This document shows positions 9,701-19,559 of a stretch of 64,000 nt of DNA, one piece after another. The notes beneath the pieces were generated by a model. The model was not told where the DNA came from. It made no database searches and saw nothing but the letters and a program-made list of their open reading frames with translations. Made by a program: the position numbers and the translations under genes. The stretch comes from Syncephalastrum monosporum B8922 (taxonomy: Eukaryota > Mucoromycota > Mucoromycetes > Mucorales > Syncephalastraceae): the NCBI GenBank assembly GCA_000697355.1, contig JNEN01001282.1, forward strand, positions 1-64,000, written 5' to 3'. Each line of letters opens with the position of its first letter. Positions within the stretch are counted from its first letter, which is position 1.

Positions 9701-12693
9701 ACCCAACACATTCGAACTTCCAACCGAAATCGACCTTTCATTCGGACTCATTTCGGAATCGTTCAATTCCACACACAAACGAAGCCACCCAGAATCTACT
9801 GGTGGACATCTGCGGTCATCTCGGATACCCATCAAGAAGAACCGAGACCGTTCTCCCTCCCCGTCGTCCCACGCGCCTGTTACCGATATGGGCGTAGCCA
9901 AAAAGCCCTTACCGGCCCCACCAACGTCTGCAATTCGTCACTCGCCATTGGCGATGGCGACGAATGCAAAGAAGAAGTTGCCCAGCAACTTTATACCCAA
10001 ACTGCAACGTGACTTTCAGTCACGCAGTCCGGAGACCCAGCTGCCGCCCGACCTCGACCACCTTGCAGCCGCGTTAACCGGCACCATTAATGGCGCCCTC
10101 GATGAAACTGTCGGTCGCCGGCAGCCCCGCAAGAAAAAGCCCCTCTGGTTCTGGAACGACGAACTGGATGCGGCCCACCGCCACCGCGAGCTATGCTACC
10201 GCCGCATGTCCCGAGCCCGCGACCCGCTCAAAAAAGCCGTGTGGACGGTCAAGTACGAGACCGCCGCCTACGAGTTCAAGGCCCTCTTACGCCAACGTCG
10301 TCGCCAGACCTGGCAGCAATTCTGTGGCAAGCTCGCCACTCAGGAATTTAGCAAGACCGCTGCCACCATGAAGAAAATCCGCTCGCGTCGGCAGATGCAC
10401 CCGGTGTTCTCGGACCCGGGAGGCCCCTCTGTCGCTGCTGAGCGCATGGTCACGCACCTCGGCTCTGTCTTTGACGGCAAGTTCCTTCCCTCGTCTCGCG
10501 TTCCTCTTCCTCCGTCCTCGTCCGCTCCACACTCTCTCGATGATTGCCCTTTCTCTCGAGCAGCAGTGTTGGATGCCATTGACTCTGTCGCCCGCCGCAA
10601 GGTACCTGGCCTTGATCACCTGCGTGCCGAGATGCTGACGCGGATCAGCATGTACCTTGCTGGCCCCCTGGCATGGCTGCTCCAACTCTGTTGGCGCTGG
10701 TCCAGCACCCCCGAAGCATGGCGCGTTGCGCAAGTAGTGCCCATCCACAAGGGGCCGGCCACAGACCCTGCCAATTTTCGGCCAATCAGTCTTCTCTCCG
10801 TCTTCCGGAAGGTAATGGAAATCTGCTTGACTAACCTTTTGCACACTTGTTCCCCACCACTAGACCTCGCCCAAGGCGGCTTTCGACCCCAACGCGGTGC
10901 TCTGGATCAGGCTCTGTGCTTGCACGAGCTCTCGACCCATCACCTTCTTCATCACCGAGTCCGTCCCGTTCTCGTCTTCTTGGACATCAAGTCGGCGTAT
11001 GACACGGTGGATCGCGACATCATCTGGCGTGCCCTGGCACCCTCCTCTCCCCCTGCGCTGCTCGGCCTGCTCCGCGACCTTTTTGACAACGCCCGCATGG
11101 AGATCCTCTTGTCCGGTGCCACGTCAAGGCGCATCCATCCAAGTACTGGTGTCCTTCAGGGATCGACCCTGTCGCCTCACCTATACTCAATTTATATCAA
11201 TTCCCTTCCTTCTCTCCTTCGCTCGATCTCACTTACTGACGATCCCGATTTTTCCCCAGCTCCCTTCTCCTCGCGTCATCTCGGGCCGTCTCGTCGGGTG
11301 GTAAGTACTGACCAATGGATGAACTCGCTCTTGTACGCCGACGACGTCGCTTTGATCGCTACTCCTTCCCTGATGCCGTTACTGCTGCGTCGCGCCGAAT
11401 ACCACTCCCACCAACTCGGCTATCGTTGGAATCCAGCGAAATGCGTCGTCCTCAACCACCCTCCCACCGAACCCACCCTGGAGCTGTATGGTCAGCCTCT
11501 ACCTACAGCCACCAGCTTCACCTACCTTGGTGTCCCTTTCGACCAATCCACCGGCATTGCCAACAAAGAGCTCGTCGTCCGCAATGTCGGCTCGGCAGTT
11601 GCCAGCATGCGCCTTCTCCAGTCGATCGGGTGCAATCCCAGTGGTCTTTCTCGTCTCCTCGCCGTCCGTATCTACAAAATGTTCATTAGACCAAAACTTG
11701 AATACGGACTGGCCCTCACCAACCTTGCCGCCACCCACCTCAAGATGCTCGAGGCTGGCCAAAGCCAATGCCTACGAATGATCTTTGGCGGTCACCCCAC
11801 CTCCTCCACCATCGTCTTCCGCCACATGTGTAATTTACCTACCATGTCCGAGCGCACGCATATCCTCGGTGTCAAGTTCCTCCTCCGCGCCCTCTCCTTG
11901 CCACCTGACGCCCTCTTGCCGATGATGAGCCCCTTCCTTTCCTCGTCGAAAAAGTTTCGCCTACGCAAATTGCGTGAGTGGAACGAGATCTGGCAAGCCC
12001 TCCCGGATCCGAAGCACCTCACCTCCTCCAAGGTCTTGAACCGATGGATACGCGCCCTCCGCGAACACAATCTTGAAGAACTCCAAACCGGCCCTAGTGC
12101 TGGTGTTCTGATAGCTGCGTGCCGCCCTAGGCTCCAGGTGGATCTGATCCTCTGGCTGCCAATGACCGTGAGGGAACGCTATTGCGTTCTGCGCTGGCGT
12201 ATGGGTTGGTTGCCCGGTAAGCCCATTCCTTATGAATGTGGTACAGCCCGCACCTCCCGCCACCACCTCCCGCCACCACCTCCTGGCATGCTTTTCTGCT
12301 GCCACGCAACTCGAGCTGCCTGCCGATGCCGCGCCCAACCCCGTCGACCATGTGTTGAACAACCTGCCCATGCGCAAGCCGCGCCAGGCTTCGCGCATCA
12401 CCTACTGGACTCGCATTTGGCCTCGCCTCCTCGCCCTCCTCGACGACTTCGACCGGGTCTGCCATGACGACGATAACCATCTTGAGCAACCTGAACCTTT
12501 TGGTCAGCGCCTCATTGATTGGATGAACGCAACCTCCGCACCACCACCACCTCGACTTCGACCTCGACCTCGACCGCCTACCTCTTCCTCTTCCTCCCCT
12601 CCGCACCACGACGACGACCGGACAGCACACGGCACCCAGCAGGTTCTGGGTAGTTCTGGCAACTTCAGGGATCGAGTATGCGATCTCTGCTGA
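9687..12693 (+). pseudogene. LINE reverse transcriptase ORF, frameshifted near the C terminus
   Basis: The main frame runs 9687-12467 (926 aa). Residues about 95-200 match the linker that follows the endonuclease in LINE ORF2 (PLWFWNDELDAAHRHRELCYRR). The RT motifs are complete and in order: NFRPISLLSVFRKVME, AQGGFRPQRGALDQA, FLDIKSAYDTVDR (motif A), GVLQGSTLSPHLYSIYINSL (B), LLYADDVALIA (C, catalytic YADD), NPAKC (D) and YLGVPF. A downstream thumb and C-terminal region follows. At 12251-12276 a 13-bp tandem duplication shifts the frame. Past it, the plus frame to 12693 continues the expected zinc-knuckle-like C-x-SRHHLLAC and the VDHVLNNLP segment. The RT core itself looks undamaged. The endonuclease domain is absent. 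Confidence 0.82.
12251..12276 (+). repeat. 13-bp perfect tandem duplication causing the LINE frameshift
   Basis: The unit cacctcccgccac occupies 12251-12263 and again 12264-12276. Thirteen is not a multiple of three. A single copy would read through into the family-like C-terminal frame, so the duplication looks recent. Confidence 0.85.
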
Positions 12694-12999
12694 CCTCAAT
12701 AATATGATGGAAAAAAAAATTCAAAATAGCAAAAAAAGAACAAAAAAAAATTCAAAAGCAAAAAGCAAAAAAATCAAACCTCCCCCGCCCCCCTCCTAAC
12801 AATCTCCACAGATTCGAACCCCCCGACAGACGCGCCTGAGATTGATTTCTCAAATTCATGCACTTCTTGCATTACCTCCCTCGTTTCCCATTGTTCCCAC
12901 AAAATGGGTTTTTTGTACCTCTCACGTCTGGCACCTCTGGACAGGCATACGTCCCCTCGGGAGCCAGCCTAACCAACGTCCATAATAAAACAGTTTCAT

Positions 13000-13014
13000 C
13001 TGAGCTACATCCCC
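13000..13014. repeat. Right copy of 15-bp target-site duplication (tRNA-Ala 5' fragment)
   Basis: Identical to 9200-9214. The bases after it (cggcgagctaatcgc) should be the original upstream flank of the tRNA gene before insertion. Confidence 0.8.
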
Positions 13015-13049
13015 CGGCGAGCTAATCGCACTTACGGCATGTTTGTATT

Positions 13050-13860
13050 GCTTTTATGAATTAAACACCTTTTATTGACCATGCCTTTCAGTATTGCGAT
13101 CATGCAGCTGATTTGTTTGACACTGGCATCCATGGTTTCTAGCACCTCTTCCCTATGCTGCCCACAAACCCCTTCCATGATGAGCCGTTCCTCCCCGTAC
13201 CAGCCATATCGTAATATATCTGTAAAACGTGCTTGTCCGTTTTCCGAGAGCTTGGGGTCCATTTGAGCGACTGCATAAGGCTTCGTTTCCACCTCGCACC
13301 GATCAAATGTGAGGCAGTCCGTTTGATTTGCAAATGTCTGAAAGATTGGGACGACGGGCTGCGTCTACCACGGTCCGCTCATAATCCGTCACAGCTAGCG
13401 CAGTCGTCGATATCGCTCCACAGCTGTCAGCAAAACTCGTCAGGATGAACTTGAACGCGTTCAGCAATCTTTTCTCCTGTGTTGCCAGACCATGTGGCGC
13501 CTGTAATGTCCACAACCATCGCGGAAGCCCCTCCAGTTCTTGGTCCAGAGCAGCCACACACCCATGCACGTACTTGAACATCTTCAGCCTGTTCAAACTA
13601 GACTGTTAAGTGCGAGGTGCGTTGGTGGAAACAACTGACGATAGGGTATCGATTACTTGCGAAAATCTGCTCGTAGGCATATGCCGCCATTGAAAATGTG
13701 ATAATGATATTGCATGGCAATGCTCCCGTCGTTAGCTGCTTCATACTGAAAGGCTTCCGGAGACGATGGAAACCATCCCATGAACACCCAGTTCAGAAGA
13801 AACATAAACGAAGCCTGTTTCTTCCCCAGTGGAAAGGTCTTTAAATCACTCTCTCGAGCT
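13050..13860 (-). pseudogene. Uncharacterised coding fragment with a frameshift
   Basis: On the minus strand a protein-like stretch starts near 13860 (SDLKTFPLGKKQASF, then LNWVFMGWFPSSPEAFQY) and breaks near 13660. It resumes at about 13596 (MFKYVHGCVAALDQELEGL...) and needs a one-base shift near 13325 to continue into TDCLTFDRCEVETKPYAVA and ILRYGWYGEERLIMEG. It ends at a stop near 13070. Amino-acid composition and continuity across frames argue for real but decayed coding sequence. I do not recognise the family. It lies immediately downstream of the Ty3-type integrase fragment, so it could be a host gene interrupted by that element or cargo adjoining it. Confidence 0.35.
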
Positions 13861-14640
13861 ACTTTAACACTCCACTTGGGCTATGCTTGAGAGAGTTCGG
13901 TTGCCCTCCTTCTCTCATAATACTCGCATGGTTTCTTTCTCGGTCGTCCTTCTGTACCGGTTGTGTCGCTTGTTCGGCTGGTGCGGGTTTCCGGTGGTTG
14001 CTCTCCATATGGTGCGTCACCTTGGGTAATGCGAGAAGCAACAAGCGCATGCGTAGTGAATGTTGATGTCTTTCATGTAGGCCGTGGTCGAGTTTATGCA
14101 CACAAATGAATCCCGCTGTATCGTACCGCTTCCTCCCGCGAGGCAATCCGGGAACAGAGATTTGATGCTGGCCTAAAAAGCGTTTGTCCAGAGTCGGCTT
14201 TCCTTGACGTCGGTATCGATCGCATTGGAGGATAAAACTACGTGCGCCTCGGATCATCTTGTCCCAATAATATTTTTGTTATAGCTTGTCGATAATTGTC
14301 TGGTATGCGGAGTGACCACGTAAAGGGTGTTGGTGTGTTATCCGGATTTCTTCAAGGGCGCTCGTTTAAGTGAGGACTTGACATGGAGTTGGTGCGCACC
14401 ATCTACCGTCAAGGTATATGTGGTTGGATGCTGACAAGGCAGCACGACGGGCGACGCGGCGTGTGGCTCTGGCCAGGGAGCATGCTTCGCTCAGGTTGTC
14501 AATTAAAAATTGACTGAGTCGGCTGTCATAGTGGAATGCGTTGATACATGTCATGTTGGCAAAATCCCGGCCCCATTTGTTCAGCATCATTGACGTGGCG
14601 GGGGATATGAAGTTTTCTGGCATGGTGGTTATGAACAACT
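13859..14640 (-). pseudogene. Ty3/gypsy integrase zinc-binding region, degenerate
   Basis: On the minus strand, one frame reads HLYLDGRWC-like text (IYLDGRWCAPTPC), then HQHPLRGHSAYQTIIDKL, a stop, QKYYWDKMIRGARSFILQ and CDRYRRQGKPTL. This is the H2C2 zinc finger that opens retroviral and Ty3-type integrases (H-x-H ... C-x2-C), here with the last Cys changed to Tyr and several stops and frameshifts. The DDE catalytic core is not recognisable beyond about 14000. Confidence 0.6.
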
Positions 14641-15259
14641 GCACGTTTGCCTGTGGGCATGCGGTACGCGTTGACTACGTCTGGGACTATGTCTGTGCGT
14701 GCGTTGGACTCGACGTTCCGGAGTGCTTGTGCGTATTTTTGAGACTCGGCGAAGGTCAGGGCACCCATCTTCGTACAATGGCTGACAAAGCGAGGTTACA
14801 GTCCAGATTTAAACGTGATTGGATTACGTCGTTGTTGTTTATCTCGGCGTGTTGAACGGCGACGAGCAGGCGTTAATAGTAGCTGTTGGGAGTTTTGTGC
14901 TCTCCCTGGTACATCCGGTCAAAAAGATTCTTTATTTGCTTGAGCATCTCGTCCGTAATAAGCTGATGCTTGAGCGCGGCAATATTACCTTCGAATGTGG
15001 CGTTTGTCACGCGTCCGAGGAGATTGTCCTTGCGAGATACGTGCGCGGCACCACGCAGCTGAGCAAAGAGGATATGGTTCTTCCTGGGTTCTCCGGTTAC
15101 GTTGCCCAAGGCAAAGAATGATTCAAGGGGTTCACGAAAAGCAGTGAAATCTTCGTGGGGTGAGCCAGAATAGGTGCGCAGACTGCCTCCATTGAAGGCA
15201 GGCTCTTGTGCCAGCACAGGTTGTTGTTCGGCCTGTTGTCGATGTTGTCTTAAAGTCAA
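14640..15259 (-). pseudogene. Ty3/gypsy Gag fragment
   Basis: The 128-aa minus frame from 15259 has the capsid pattern of Ty3-type Gag: LRTYSGSPHEDFTAFREPLE, FFALGN, ILFAQLRGAAHV, then LITDEMLKQIKNLFDRMYQG. Weaker Gag-like text (ALTFAESQKYAQALRNVES) continues in another frame to about 14640. Protease, reverse transcriptase and RNase H, which should lie between Gag and integrase, are missing, so the copy has a large internal deletion. No LTRs could be picked out by eye. Confidence 0.6.
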
Positions 15260-15648
15260 GAGAGAATTGCTGTGTGACTATTTGTTTTTGTGAAATGTAT
15301 TTGTTGCGGTCGTGTCGTTTAGTCGTTGAAGTTGCTTGAACAGGTCGTTAAAATTGTCCCCGTAGTACGAGCGCCAAGTATGGGGCGGCTTGGGTTTGAA
15401 ATTTCTGGGCACAGAGTTTGATAAGTCGGTGTTGTAGACGTGTGAGCACCAGGCACATCACAGACATGTGTTTGGCGCGTACGAGTTAGGTAAAAGAAGA
15501 AAATATAGTAAAAGGATCAGAGGAACTCTGCGTCTTTGAGAATAAATGGAGCAGCTTGTATTGTCGGTAGAGAAGGCTGTTCCAACGGAGACAATAAGAT
15601 AGGGACTTGGGAGGGGTTTGTACTGATGTTATGTTCAGGGGAAGAAAT

Positions 15649-15748
15649 GGTTAAAAAGGTAAAAAAGGTAAAAAAGGTAAAAAAGGTAAAAAAGGTAAAA
15701 AAGGTAAAAAAGGTGAAAAAGGTGAAAAAGGTGAAAAAGGTGAAAAAA
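15649..15748. repeat. 9-bp minisatellite (ggtaaaaaa)n
   Basis: About eleven tandem units of ggtaaaaaa. The last few are changed to ggtgaaaaa, so the array has two sequence classes in order. It yields a spurious Val-Lys-Lys repeat on one strand and Phe/Thr repeats on the other. Confidence 0.9.
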
Positions 15749-15912
15749 ATGAAAGTGATGAGAGACGTGGTGAAATAGGCTGCACCGTTGATCAAGTGAT
15801 CTTGCGACCGACTTTTATTCTTTTTTTCACTTGTCAATTGATCAGTGGTGACAGCGTGTCTGAAAACGGGCTGAATGACTTTAAACGCCACTGGAAGTGT
15901 TTTTTTAAAAAA

Positions 15913-15993
15913 CGCTCTAAATCGCTGATTGTTTGAATATCTGTAAAAAACAAAAAAGCATGACAGAATATCAGATACTGTTCCTTTAGAGCG
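15913..15993. repeat. Short inverted repeat
   Basis: cgctctaaa at 15913-15921 is the exact complement of tttagagcg at 15985-15993. The spacing is 63 bases and the sequence is AT-rich. It could be the end of a small foldback element; no target duplication was seen. Confidence 0.3.
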
Positions 15994-16636
15994 CTTGTCT
16001 ATTACAACGTTTGCCTAGGCATTTATGAGAATGTCTGACGGCCCTCTAAAATTACTTCATTTCAGGCTATCAGGATCAATCGTTCATCCTAGTTATCAAC
16101 GTCTCCCGCCCGAGAAACCTACTGCGTTTTATTTTGCTTTTAATCACTAAGCCAAATTGCATAATTAGATTGAGCTCAGGAGAGCACGGAGGTAAACAAT
16201 TGCAGTGGTAACCGCGAAACTCTTAAGTATTTGGCTATATGATTTGTCTTATGGATGGGAACAAAGTAGTTACCTTTTATATGCGTATACCAGTCCATTT
16301 CATCTATTGTAGCTTTTAGATAATGCCCCGTAGCCGTTTCATTGTTCAGCTGTTGAACAACATCTCCTTGTATTTTCTTTTACTGGATGAAAGCTGAGTA
16401 AATCTAAGATAACATTTGATTAGACCTTCAGCAGAAATTGCACCTAAAACGATTTCGTTGTTCGTGTATTGGGGAATGAGGCCACTGCCGGTGTACATTT
16501 CCTTGTCCATGCCATACTATGTCCCAGCTTAATAATAAGATGCAGCATAGCTGAGTGGAAGAAAAAAAGGGAAACGAGGAAGCAAACAGACAGCAAACAT
16601 AAAAAGGAAGACGCAATTCAGTGTTGAATGAAATTA
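15994..16636. other. Intergenic, downstream of DGAT1-like gene
   Basis: AT-rich sequence with no supported gene. The 3' untranslated region of the minus-strand acyltransferase lies at its right end. Confidence 0.5.
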
Positions 16637-18346
16637 CTATGAAGATGCAGGAGAGGAGGTGGGGATAACAGCCGTCTTATGAGCAGCAGCCCACTGATAG
16701 TAATACAGAAGCGCAATCGTGGGTTGGCCAACAACGCAGAAAGTAATCCTATTGTACGCGTTAAACTTATGCCAGCCAGCGATACTTTTGAATAGCTTAC
16801 CAAAAGATTGTATTGCCAAGGGCACTGTCTTTTCCACGCCACTTTTCGAGGGCACGGGTCAGGGCGATCAATGGGATCTGGCCAAACATACCCCAGAATG
16901 CGAAGCCTGTGATAGCATGGGTGGGTATACCAACAAGGACCTCGTGAAGAACGGCAGAAACGAGGAAGACGAGAAGCTGGCAGACAGCGGGAGACATACC
17001 GCATTGGACGGCAGGGATATACACGTGGCGTTTGAAAAAGAGATAGACGGGTCTGTTCCAGAGACGCCAGTATGTAGCAAGATTGCCAGAGTTCCACCAG
17101 GCCAAGTAAAAAGTGCGGTCGCCAAAGCGGAGGACCTCGCTGAGTGCATTCAAGAAGGCGTGGAATAAGGCATAAAACATGAGCAACCAGATGACAACAG
17201 CGGTGGTGGACAGCTTTAAGACACGTTCAAATATGACCACGAGATCGCGATCTTCGAGGGCCTGGAGCGAGTTGGCGAGAGTGGGTTTGGCGTACTGCTC
17301 TGTAAGCACATACATCATCACGAGACAAACAACAAGTTCTCCCACGCGTTTCAGGAAGAAGGTCGTGCGAAACTCGGGTGATCGAGGATAGGAGGGCTGA
17401 TAGCAGAGGGTGGGGGCAAAGAAGAAGTAGAAGAGGTTGTTGAAGCTCACGTTGTTGGGATACTTGGCTTCCTCGCCGTCCATGTAGTCGTCTGATTTGT
17501 TATCGATATAGAATTGGCGCATCTCCCGGTTGACCAGGACATACGACACGAGTTTCAGAAAGGTGATCAGACAGATGAACACGACCGCAGAGCCGACTAT
17601 TATGGTTATATGAGTATATGAGTATACATATGTGTGTATATATGGGTTAGCATGCTATGTAGCGCTTGCACTCACCAAGAGGATGGTATATTTTCGTGTA
17701 AACAATGTAAGACGGGTATGACAGGAGAAAGGTGAGGTGTGCGACATGCACAATGGAAGCGAGGCGTTGGATGATGGCGACCTTGGAGCGGAAGTCATTT
17801 TTATTGTCGCGTGTCATAACGGCAAGACGAGACAGACCGACTTCGACGAGGAGCGTCAGAGCCAGCGACAAAGGCACGCTCAGCCAGGCGAGTACAAACA
17901 ACCCGTAGTCTTGATACGGAATATAGCTGTGCGGCAAACGAATCAGGAGTCCATATTTCATCCAGTTCTCGATCACCAAGCGGATGTTGCTTGCTCCCAA
18001 GACGAGCACTAACATATATTCATAGTTAATAAAAATCCATACAGTACGCGTCTGACTATGCACACTCACTGCCGAGACGAATGAAGCCATTGTAGTTTTC
18101 AGGAGGGGCTTCCTTGGAGAGCACCGAAGCTTTTGTGAGAGTGTGGATAGGGATCGTGTGCTGAAAGCCTTTGTAGCTATGACGCGATTTCTTCTTGTCA
18201 TCGACTTTTTCTTCGGCAATCGTGCTGGTCCGGCGGCTGGTAAGGCGGAGATCGCTGCGTTGCCGGGCATCCGATTGATCGTCTTCGCTATCTGTCACTA
18301 CGCGAACCGGTCGGGCCGGCCGCCGCATCAGTCCTGAAGTTGTCAT
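16637..18346 (-). CDS. Diacylglycerol/sterol O-acyltransferase, DGAT1 type (MBOAT family)
   Basis: Four exons (18346..18070, 18008..17676, 17596..16801, 16748..16637) give 505 aa. The basic, Ser/Arg-rich N terminus (~75 residues) precedes eight or more membrane spans. Family landmarks are NIRLVIENWMKYG, YPNNVSFNNLFYFFFAPTLC (the DGAT1 FYFxxAPTLCYQ motif), RFGDRTFYLAWWN, WNRPVYLFFKRHVYIP, the MBOAT active-site His in SAVLHEVLVGIP, and a C terminus IFWITFCVVGQP typical of DGAT1. DGAT1 enzymes make triacylglycerol from diacylglycerol and acyl-CoA in the ER membrane; ARE-type sterol acyltransferases are close relatives. The APTLCYQPSYPRS context and the short C terminus favour DGAT1. The normally invariant Asp of FYxDWWN is Ala here. 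Confidence 0.88.
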
Positions 18347-19559
18347 TTCCAGGGAAGAGACTGAAAGGAGAAGGGAGGAGAGAGAGAAAAGGAAGCGAGA
18401 GAGAGAGGCTTATCAGGAAAAATAAAGGAAAACGATGCAAAGGTATCTACCGAAACGGGCCGAGGTGAACGTGTGGCGAAACTCCGCGTAACAACACGCT
18501 TCCCTTTCATGTGCTTCTTGCTCACCGCAATTATTACTGTATTGGTCTATACCTCTTCTCATTCTCATACGGCAAGATCGGTCCAAATGCAGCAAAGGCA
18601 TCATATCAGTAGCCTGAGACTGCAGCTCAGGCTTCTTCCCTTTGAAACTGCCGTGAATGCATCGCGGGGCTGTCCCAGTGGGAATAACGCGATCCTCGCC
18701 GCACGGACCGCCTTTTGCATGCAGAAGGACTCTAATTAACAGAAAGCATTTACTTCAAGGCCCGACGACGGGCAATAATTCTAACTTATTCACAATCTCG
18801 TGCTTTTCTCTCCTCGATTACCGTGCAATAGAGCTCTTGTTTTGGGCCTACGATGGTTTATACAAGATGCAGACACAATTATTAACAGCTCTCGTCAAAT
18901 AATTCTGGTGTTGTCAAAGCCACGTGATGCATTCAACCCATAACAAAAGCAGAACATGGCGTGCGCTTAACATTAATATCTGATAATTTGACTTGCTGTT
19001 TACGTTCCGCTCGTTATTAGCGTCGGTTCAGCTAAAAGAGCTACAACACCGGTTATCTATCTTGCCCATAAGACGGATGGGAGATCTCGGTGTACTGATT
19101 CGATGGACGTTATTATACATTCTTTCCGAAAAGGGAATCCGTCCGTGGCGAGAATAAAATTCGGCTTCCACGAAAAACAACTTTTTCGCTTGTTTTTTGG
19201 CACACACGGATAAAGACGACTTCAAACTTTCGAATTATACTCATCTCGTTGCCCATTGTCGTCATCTCAAGTTGATATCTCGCGTTCATGAATCTTGCTC
19301 ACCGCGCATGACGAGATTGGTCTACTTTGTTGTCACCACTTGGCCAAACCAACGTGAAAGTACCTGAAAAAGATACGCAAGGTCCGGTTTTACTATGCTC
19401 TAGTCAAGAAGCCGGTGTCCACGAGATGCTGAGCTCGAAGACTATGGTATGGCTCGGCTCCCTTAACTCTGAAGTGGTTCAATTAGATCGCCTCTATTGC
19501 CGCTCATGAGCAAGTGTCAAGACTATTGCACTCACATTTTATGAATTAAACATTTTTAG
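18347..19559. other. Intergenic region, no gene seen
   Basis: Upstream region of the DGAT1-like gene, with a purine-rich (GA)-type tract at about 18360-18430 just before its ATG. The remaining ~1.1 kb shows no protein-like frame. Confidence 0.45.

Larger units (their letters stand above)
9215..12999 (+). mobile_element. Non-LTR retrotransposon (LINE) inserted at the 5' boundary of tRNA-Ala
   Basis: A 3,785-bp element lies between perfect 15-bp direct repeats derived from the tRNA gene. It has a 5' leader, a plus-strand reverse transcriptase frame, a pyrimidine/A-rich 3' untranslated part (A-rich tract about 12710-12780) and AATAAA about 15 bp before the 3' end. It has no LTRs. There is no simple poly-A tail at the right junction. 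Because the duplication restores the first 15 nt of the tRNA, the tRNA gene next to it is complete. The apurinic-like endonuclease normally found upstream of the RT is not visible, so the copy is either internally deleted or depends on other elements. Confidence 0.85.

Noticed and set aside
12800..12825. B-box-like gattcgaacc in the LINE 3' part
   Set aside because: The flanks do not form a T stem and no tRNA body surrounds it.
15517..15891. Open frames across the 9-bp repeat (Phe/Thr or Val/Lys repeat proteins)
   Set aside because: The frames exist only because the 9-bp unit is a multiple of three; flanking sequence is not coding-like.
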